DNA from: Candidatus Opimibacter skivensis
GTDB lineage: Bacteria; Bacteroidota; Bacteroidia; Chitinophagales; Saprospiraceae
Assembly: GCA_016721905.1 (NCBI GenBank)
Contig: JADKHH010000017.1
Span: forward strand, 1-57,308
Length of the DNA: 57,308 bases
Direction: 5' to 3'
Both the position numbers and the translations under genes were made by a program. Of this stretch, positions 52,211-57,308 are shown one piece after another (the stretch's first letter is position 1; every line of letters starts with the position of its first letter). The notes under the pieces were generated by a model that saw only the letters and a list, made by a program, of their open reading frames with translations, was not told where the DNA came from and searched no databases.

Positions 52211-53320
52211 TTATTGTTTTGATATCTGTTGGGTGTAGAACTTGTCACCCTGGTTGACGGTGATGATATAGTTGCCCTGGGGCATGTCTTTAATGTTGAT
52301 ATCGTTTTGATAAGATCCGGATGGATTTTCATTGCGGTCGCTGTAGACTACCTTGCCATTGACATCGGTGATGGCCACTGTTAATGGACCGGGCTTGGTG
52401 TTGAATGAAAAAGAAAATACGCCGTCAGATGGATTTGGATAAATGCGTGCGTCCTGGAGTTCGAGGGCTTGGATATCATTCACTCCATTAGGATCATCGC
52501 TGGATAGATCAGGATTGACTTCAATGGGCGCTTCGGGTTGTCCACAATCCGTTCTGGTAGCCATGTGTTCAAATCCTGGTAATTCTGACCATCCTTTCAG
52601 GTCTGCTTTCACCTTGAGGGATTTTCCATTGCGGTCATATTTGACAGTGACGCGGTCACCTGGCCTGAAATGAGATAGGGCTTCATATAATGTTGAAAAG
52701 TCGCTGACCTCATAACCGTCGATGTACCTGATGATATCCCCTTCCTGGAGACCGGCTATCTGGGCTGCTCCCTGATCGATCAATTTGCTGATTTGGGCGC
52801 CGGTGAGTTCTCCTCTGGCGTCAGCGTATACACCTAACGCTGCGCAGTTGTATTTCTTTTCGCCAACATTCACATAAGCGTGGGCCCTGTTCTTTCCTCC
52901 ATTGTCATGCCAGTAGCCTACATGATTTTCTGTTATCACATTGGCATCAACATCCCTGGTGATGACGATGACTTTATCTTCATTGAGTGGTGTGGCTAGC
53001 GGATCGAGCGTGCCTTCAACGGTGACATTATCTCCTGCTGATCTGAAAAGGAACAGTCGCTCACCTTCTACTTTCTGCACGTCGCCTTCTATCGTGACCT
53101 GTTGGATGATTTCAGGATTGACTGCCATTTCTTTGAGCAGGTTAGCTGGTTCATCTCCTTCTGCAATCCAGGTTTCAGTAACGGTCTTGCCATTATCGTC
53201 TACTTTCTTCGTGGTGATCGTGATACGTTTTGTGGTGTTTTCCACAGTGGTGGTGGTTTGCGCTACTGCCGATAAGCCGAACAAGAGGCAAAAAGCAAAA
53301 AGTAAACTTGCTTGTTTCAT
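52211..53320 (-). CDS. Secreted PDZ-domain protein with T9SS sorting domain
   Basis: A 369-residue exported protein. The signal peptide is LLFAFCLLFGLSAVAQ. A PDZ domain lies at about residues 160-235 (LGVYADARGELTGAQISKLI, GAAQIAGLQEGDIIRYIDG, DRVTVKYDRNGK), of the kind that binds C-terminal peptides. The last 75 residues are a T9SS type A sorting domain (ARIYPNPSDGVFSFSFNTK, ITDVNGKVVYSDRNE, MPQGNYIITVNQGDKFYTQQ). No protease domain is visible. The start is ATG 53320; a promoter-like TTG-N20-TATCTTTT lies 40-70 bp upstream. Followed by a strong terminator. Confidence 0.85.
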   Translation of the reverse strand: MKQASLLFAFCLLFGLSAVAQTTTTVENTTKRITITTKKVDDNGKTVTETWIAEGDEPANLLKEMAVNPEIIQQVTIEGDVQKVEGERLFLFRSAGDNVTVEGTLDPLATPLNEDKVIVITRDVDANVITENHVGYWHDNGGKNRAHAYVNVGEKKYNCAALGVYADARGELTGAQISKLIDQGAAQIAGLQEGDIIRYIDGYEVSDFSTLYEALSHFRPGDRVTVKYDRNGKSLKVKADLKGWSELPGFEHMATRTDCGQPEAPIEVNPDLSSDDPNGVNDIQALELQDARIYPNPSDGVFSFSFNTKPGPLTVAITDVNGKVVYSDRNENPSGSYQNDINIKDMPQGNYIITVNQGDKFYTQQISKQ

Positions 53321-53361
53321 AATGAATTGGTTAATATGGTTTAATTGATTAGTATGAAATG

Positions 53362-53392
53362 AAAAGATAGTTGTTAAATACCGGGTTGTCAA
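53362..53392 (-). promoter_or_regulatory. Probable promoter of the PDZ/T9SS gene
   Basis: TTG (53390-53392) and TATCTTTT (53362-53369) on the minus strand with a 20-bp spacer; the -7 element differs from TAnnTTTG by its last base. Confidence 0.4.
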
Positions 53393-53438
53393 GGCTTAGA
53401 CTCCTTTATTCGATAGACAGATGCATCCGGGAGACGAA

Positions 53439-55628
53439 TTACATACGTTGTTTGCTCTTCGTGGTGAACTCCACCTTCGAATTACCGGAGAGTTCGATGC
53501 CTTGCTGCTGTTCGTAGAGCCTGAGATATTTCTGATGAATGGAGTCAGGCATTTTTTCACCGTTGATCTTCAATTTGCCTGGCGTGAGTTGTACTTCAAC
53601 TTCATCTCCCGCCTCCACTAAACCATCGCGGACCATTTGATCGCTGAGGCTCAGACCTGGTGTTCGGAAACCATATACGAAAGGCTGTGGTTGATCGAGC
53701 ATGCTTAATTCGCGTTCCAGGGCCCTGAGATCTTCTTGATTACCGGATTCCGGGTGTCTGAGTTCCTTACGCATCCTGTCTTGTTCTATACGCCATTGAT
53801 TGGCATGATCGCGGGATTGGTCTCTCCATTCTTGCTGTTGTGCGCGCCATTGCTCGGCCTGGGCTCGCCATTCTTTACCCATTGATTCAGCATTTAATTC
53901 TATCGATTCAGCCCAGTTTTTCATTTCATCATCATTCATGAGTCGACCATCAATAGTAATTGAAGCAGGCATATCGTCTGAAAAGTTAAAATGATCTGCG
54001 CTGATTACTGCGGAGTCCCCACCATCCATTTTTATAATGATCGTCTGTCTCCCATTGATGATGGTAGTGTCATGAAGAATGTTGATACCATTTCCCCTGA
54101 TTTCCGGATTATACATGGTGATGGTGTAACCATCCTGATTCCACAATTCTTTGAGCTGATTTAAATATTCTCGCTGCATTTTAGGATCATATGGCATCTC
54201 AGGCATTTCAGGAAACTCTGGCATTTCAGGCATCTCAGGCATTTCAGGCATTTCAAATTGAAAACCTTCTATCATAAATGGCATATCCGGGATCATGGGG
54301 ATCATGGGCATAGCGGGTATAGAAGGAATGGTTGGCATCGTAAATTGAAAACCTTCCATCACCATAGGGGATGCCATGCCTCCAAACAGATCGTCAATGA
54401 TTGCACTGTACGATTCATATTCGGAAGGTTGTATTTCTTTACCATCAATGGTTAGTTCTTTGATGTCGCCATCTTCCATTTCAATATTGATATCCTGATC
54501 ATCTGTTTTTTTATGAATCCGGAATGTTCCCTTGGTAGGAATAGAATCCGGTTTTGATTCGTCAAGAAATGCAACTTTGGATATGGTAGTTAAAGGTGTT
54601 GGTGCGACTGATCCCGCTTTGGAATCGATAGTGGTGTGACTGGTCAGTGTAAAGGCCAGGAAGCATAAGGTGGACAAGCTCAGGAGCACTGTTTTTTCCA
54701 TTTGATTATGATTTTTATAAGGGAGATTGAGAATACGTTGAATGCGGGCGAGCATGGCGCCATTACGTGAAGCAAAACCAACAGCCAGCGCAGGGCCCTG
54801 ACGTGTCTGCATCTCTTGTACTGTCATGAGCGCTTTTGCATAACCCAGTTGATCACCACACCATCTGACCGCCAGATCATCGGCGCGGTTTTCACGTTCG
54901 GATCTGACCATTCCGGAAATCCACCAGGTGATGGGATGGTAATAAAACAAGGTTTCGATAAACGACTGTACCAGGTTGGACAGATAATCCCTTCGCACAA
55001 TGTGCGCGAGTTCGTGGGTCAGTATGGCTTCCACTTCTTTTGGAGAAAGCTGATTGAGGATGCCCACCGGAAACAGGATGAGTGGTTTGAGATGACCAAT
55101 GGTTACGGGTGAATTGACCAGGGTTGATTCACCGGCTTTGGGATTTACTTTTAATCTAAGCCTCGAAATGATCTGGTCTAATACATCCTGTATTTGCGGT
55201 TCAGGGGTGGTCGTGTTGCGCATATGTCTGACCCAGCCCAGGCTAACCGCCAGCCTGACCATGAGGATCGTGACACCTCCTAACCAAATAGTCAGCATCA
55301 TCGGCATCCGGACTTCAAGCCAGGCGGAGATTTTATCGGCCAGGGAAATAGGCTCGGTGGTGCCCATAAGTACCAATCTTCCGGTGATCTCTGTCATGTT
55401 CCTGGCATCTGGTAACATGATAATAAAAGTGCCGAGGGCCATCACCACAATCAGCCAGAGGGCCAGTGTAGAAATGGTGTATCGGGTATGGGCGCTTCGT
55501 CCAGGAATCAGACGCAGGACGACAAAAAGTAATAATCCGATGAGGGCAATCTGCCAGAGCGAATGGACAAACGTCCAACCGAGTGCTTTGGTCCATTCGG
55601 ACTGCATCCAGGAAGTGGTTAGGTTCAT
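53439..55628 (-). CDS. BlaR1/MecR1-type M56 membrane metallopeptidase
   Basis: A signal-transducing membrane protease that normally activates by cutting or displacing its BlaI-type repressor. Four transmembrane helices occur in the first 330 residues (about 15-40, 50-72, 105-130, and one near 315-335). The zinc motif HELAH is at 205-209, with the third ligand Glu in ENRADD (246). The external part (about 340-729) has no penicillin-binding domain; instead it holds a Met-Pro-Glu repeat (MPEMPEMPEMPEFPEMPEMP), an Arg/Gln/Trp-rich stretch (EQWRAQQQEWRDQSRDHANQ) and a final beta domain. It overlaps the BlaI-type gene by 4 bp. Inducing signal unknown. Confidence 0.9.
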   Translation of the reverse strand: MNLTTSWMQSEWTKALGWTFVHSLWQIALIGLLLFVVLRLIPGRSAHTRYTISTLALWLIVVMALGTFIIMLPDARNMTEITGRLVLMGTTEPISLADKISAWLEVRMPMMLTIWLGGVTILMVRLAVSLGWVRHMRNTTTPEPQIQDVLDQIISRLRLKVNPKAGESTLVNSPVTIGHLKPLILFPVGILNQLSPKEVEAILTHELAHIVRRDYLSNLVQSFIETLFYYHPITWWISGMVRSERENRADDLAVRWCGDQLGYAKALMTVQEMQTRQGPALAVGFASRNGAMLARIQRILNLPYKNHNQMEKTVLLSLSTLCFLAFTLTSHTTIDSKAGSVAPTPLTTISKVAFLDESKPDSIPTKGTFRIHKKTDDQDINIEMEDGDIKELTIDGKEIQPSEYESYSAIIDDLFGGMASPMVMEGFQFTMPTIPSIPAMPMIPMIPDMPFMIEGFQFEMPEMPEMPEMPEFPEMPEMPYDPKMQREYLNQLKELWNQDGYTITMYNPEIRGNGINILHDTTIINGRQTIIIKMDGGDSAVISADHFNFSDDMPASITIDGRLMNDDEMKNWAESIELNAESMGKEWRAQAEQWRAQQQEWRDQSRDHANQWRIEQDRMRKELRHPESGNQEDLRALERELSMLDQPQPFVYGFRTPGLSLSDQMVRDGLVEAGDEVEVQLTPGKLKINGEKMPDSIHQKYLRLYEQQQGIELSGNSKVEFTTKSKQRM
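54180..54310. repeat. 12-bp direct repeats coding Met-Pro-Glu-Met-type units
   Basis: Repeats of GGCATTTCA and GGCATCTCA (plus strand) in the M56 gene encode tandem MPE units and the nearby MPMIPMIPDMP region. The codons vary slightly (TTC/CTC), so the protein repeat seems to be kept. Confidence 0.8.
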
Positions 55629-56017
55629 GATGGTTTGTTTTTTTCAAGTTGGTCAATCAAGGCTTTAATCTCTGCGAGTTCGTCCGGAGTGGTCTTGTGG
55701 TTGCCCAGGAGTTGGAGGGCTAGTTTAGATGCCGAGCCTTTATAGGCTGCATTTAAAAAGCGGTCCAGCAGGGCTGACTGGATTTTACCTTCCCTTACTT
55801 CAGCGGTATAGATGTGGGTGCGTTGGGAGTCATCACGCTTGAGCAGTCCTTTCTCAAACATGATCTGCATGATCTTGAGGGTGGTGGTATAGCCAATGGA
55901 TTTGTCCTGCGCATCATTGAGCAGGTCATTGACTTCCCTGACGGTAGAAGGGCCTTTTTTCCACAGGATCTGGAGGATTTCCAGTTCGCCTTCGGTGGGT
56001 CTTATTTCGTTTGCCAT
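55625..56017 (-). CDS. BlaI/MecI/CopY-family transcriptional repressor
   Basis: A 130-residue winged-helix repressor. TEGELEILQILWKKGPSTVREVNDLL (split: GELEILQILWKKG, then STVREVNDLL) and GYTTTLKIMQIMFEKGLLKR are the DNA-binding parts; the C-terminal helix mediates dimer formation. The start is ATG 56017 rather than 56044, since an operator-like palindrome covers the longer start. It overlaps the M56 gene by 4 bp (ATGA), the normal order of bla/mec regulator pairs. Two matching palindromes upstream strongly suggest autoregulation. No beta-lactamase gene adjoins the pair. Confidence 0.95.
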   Translation of the reverse strand: MANEIRPTEGELEILQILWKKGPSTVREVNDLLNDAQDKSIGYTTTLKIMQIMFEKGLLKRDDSQRTHIYTAEVREGKIQSALLDRFLNAAYKGSASKLALQLLGNHKTTPDELAEIKALIDQLEKNKPS

Positions 56018-56021
56018 AGTA

Positions 56022-56084
56022 TATACGAATCGTTTCGTATACAATAATAGGTATTTGGGGTGTCTTAGTACGAATGGGTTCGTA
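56022..56084 (-). promoter_or_regulatory. Two BlaI-type operators flanking a promoter
   Basis: Palindrome 1 is TATACGAA-TCGT-TTCGTATA (56022-56041); palindrome 2 is TACGAA-TGGG-TTCGTA (56069-56084). Both share TACGAA-N4-TTCGTA and their centres are 45 bp apart. On the minus strand, a -7-like TATTATTG lies at 56042-56049 between them. Binding at both sites would block transcription of the repressor/protease pair. Confidence 0.8.
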
Positions 56085-56403
56085 TTTTAAGATAAAATTA
56101 ACATATGGGTCGACGAAGGCTGACTTTTTTTGTTGATCTGTTGATAAGTTGATGGGTTTATGTGGTTAGTGGGATTTGCCGCTGCCCTGGTTTCCTCACC
56201 AGTAGCATCGGTGTGGGTGAGGAGGTTGATAGGTTGATTTGTTGATGGGTTAAAATTATGGTCGACAGATTTGTTCTGTAGACACAATGGTTAAGGGGCT
56301 ATGTTGATCTGTTGATGGGTTGATACGTTTATACATAATCGACAGAATAAACTCATCAACCTATAAACTCATCAACCTATCAACCAATCAACCTATCAAC
56401 TCC
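56085..56403. repeat. Micro-repeat gap with a diverged copy of the dispersed hairpin element
   Basis: GTTGATCTGTTGATAAG and GTTGATGGG words (56131-56160, 56220-56250, 56300-56330) and ATCAACC words (56351-56398). Around 56174-56216 there is TGCCGCTGCCCTGGTTTCC...ACCAGTAGCATCGGTG, a diverged form of the element at 8840-8873. No gene. Confidence 0.7.
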
Positions 56404-57249
56404 TTAAAATTCCAGTTCCAGTCCATTGATAAAATAATACGTACTCGTCGGTACCCCCTCCGGTGGAGCGGCATCATAATTGTAATTGAATGTAGTGGAT
56501 AGGCTGAGCTTTTTGGTAATACCGAGATTTAAGGATGTTTCATTACAAAACCTGTAATCGTTGAATTCATTGACGCGGGGTTGGGCATAGGTGGTACTGA
56601 CGAAGGTGACACCCTCATAGGGTTCGAGTGTAAATGTGAAATAGCTACTGATGCGGTTTTCCCTGATATAATCCACGGGTTCGAGCAGCTCTTCGTATTC
56701 ACTCATATAGGCTATACCAAAATAGAATTTTGCCAGTTTGTATTGCTCTGGAGTCAGTTTAATTCTAATACCAGCACCACCATTGGCCCGCATGTTTATT
56801 TTTGTCAATCCATTATATTGTAAAGTTGTAAAAGCCTCAAACTTGAATGGACCATGACCTATCCTCCTGTTGTATAGAATATAACCATACCCCGTATTTG
56901 AAAATTTTTCACCGTCCCCACTGACCAGGCTATACTTTGTATCAAAGAGCCAGAAATCCTTTTTGTTTTTGGGCTTATACTGAAGTGTTCCACCCGAGAG
57001 AATGGAAACTGTTGATTTGGTTGTTTTTGAACCCGCAAAACTTAATTCGATCGAACCGACCCATGTTGAATCCGTAGGAGTTCGTTTCTTTTCAACATTA
57101 ACAATCTGGGCTCCTATGGTGGAAGCGCAAATCACTAATATCGCCGAAAGCAATAAACGTAAAAGGCCTGTTAAGGTACATATGGCATGGCAAAGCAAAA
57201 TTTGTTCCTTATTTTTAGTTGCATGAAACCTGACCAGATAATACAACAA
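56404..57249 (-). CDS. DUF481-family outer-membrane protein
   Basis: A beta-barrel-like exported protein (up to 281 residues). A hydrophobic signal segment (LLRLLLSAILVICASTIGAQ) is followed by alternating strands with aromatic ends, as in the DUF481 group (YljI-like salt-induced outer-membrane proteins). Examples are FWLFDTKYSLVSGDGEKFSN, YGYILYNRRIGHGPFKFEAF, and the last strand STYYFINGLELEF, which ends in Phe like most outer-membrane barrels. The start is uncertain: ATG 57249 overlaps the beginning of a divergent gene, and the next in-frame candidate is TTG 57198. Function is unknown. Confidence 0.75.
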   Translation of the reverse strand: MLYYLVRFHATKNKEQILLCHAICTLTGLLRLLLSAILVICASTIGAQIVNVEKKRTPTDSTWVGSIELSFAGSKTTKSTVSILSGGTLQYKPKNKKDFWLFDTKYSLVSGDGEKFSNTGYGYILYNRRIGHGPFKFEAFTTLQYNGLTKINMRANGGAGIRIKLTPEQYKLAKFYFGIAYMSEYEELLEPVDYIRENRISSYFTFTLEPYEGVTFVSTTYAQPRVNEFNDYRFCNETSLNLGITKKLSLSTTFNYNYDAAPPEGVPTSTYYFINGLELEF

Positions 57250-57308
57250 CTACAGGCCAACAGAGCTGTATTCAAAAACCTCCTGGCCGATAAAGAGGCC
57301 ATGATCAA
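57223..57308 (+). CDS. Start of a DinB-like protein (3' truncated by the window)
   Basis: An ATG at 57223 opens a frame that stays open to the window end. The visible residues (MKPDQIIQQLQANRAVFKNL, then LADKEAMI) look like the first helix of a DinB/DUF664-family four-helix protein, which often starts 'E.I..L..N...F..LL'. A -7-like TATTTTTA lies at 57209-57216, close to the start. The piece is short and the assignment tentative. Confidence 0.5.
   Translation, partial: MKPDQIIQQLQANRAVFKNLLADKEAMI

Overview
The window looks like chromosomal DNA of a Bacteroidota bacterium, most likely from the Saprospiria or a nearby class. The reasons are Bacteroidota-type promoters (-7 element TAnnTTTG), several secreted proteins with type IX secretion (T9SS) C-terminal sorting domains, a PorZ-like T9SS component, a fused glutamate formimidoyltransferase-cyclodeaminase, an amylo-alpha-1,6-glucosidase, and paired REP-associated tyrosine transposases (RAYTs). 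Strands switch often and operons are short. There are no rRNA genes, integrases, phage structural genes or CRISPR arrays; one tRNA (Gln) is present.

Layout. 1-3.2 kb: end of a membrane protein, a membrane-anchored patatin-like phospholipase and a lipoprotein esterase. 3.6-7.6 kb: a minus-strand group of two glycosyltransferases and two FemAB/GNAT-like acyltransferases, probably for a surface glycan. 7.7-9.4 kb: a CotH-like secreted protein and a gamma-carbonic-anhydrase-like protein. 9.6-16.2 kb: a tight six-gene minus-strand operon with an ABC exporter, HlyD adaptor, TolC channel, Fic-fold protein, small MscS channel and lipoprotein hydrolase. The ABC and Fic proteins both lack residues normally needed for catalysis. 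16.4-22.8 kb: ftcD, a secreted protein, two PepSY-like proteins and glycogen debranching enzyme. 22.9-25.3 kb: a 107-bp tandem repeat array, a YpdA-like flavoprotein and the first RAYT with its REPs. 25.3-32.3 kb: cytochrome P450, FAD/Fe-S oxidoreductase and serine hydrolase in one operon, then a sugar isomerase-like protein. 32.5-38.6 kb: alkyltransferase-like protein, a T9SS cargo protein, an XRE-S24 repressor with a clear palindromic operator, and sucA. 38.6-46.3 kb: the second RAYT in a REP array, then T9SS-related genes with several frameshifts, and tRNA-Gln. 46.4-51.3 kb: nadD, a TfoX-like protein, a CDGSH protein, xth, and the aguB-aguA pair for putrescine synthesis from agmatine. 51.6-57.3 kb: a DUF486 protein, a PDZ/T9SS protein, a BlaI-BlaR1-type regulator pair with two matching operators, a DUF481 outer-membrane protein and the start of a DinB-like gene.

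The most unusual general feature is the intergenic DNA. Nearly every gap contains short direct repeats of 7-9 bp, with a different word at different sites (for example TAAGAGAG, AACTCATC, AGTGAAG/AGTGAAA, GCAGAGAC, GCAAAGCC, CAGCTAT). Some words recur at several distant loci, and some run into coding sequence, where they form part of the porZ signal peptide and the tail of a TfoX-like protein. The best candidates for something undescribed are the export/Fic operon with degenerate active sites, the 107-bp array, the paired hairpins with complementary loops near 33.25 kb, and these micro-repeat families. All functional statements come from reading the sequence and recalling family motifs; no database search was run.
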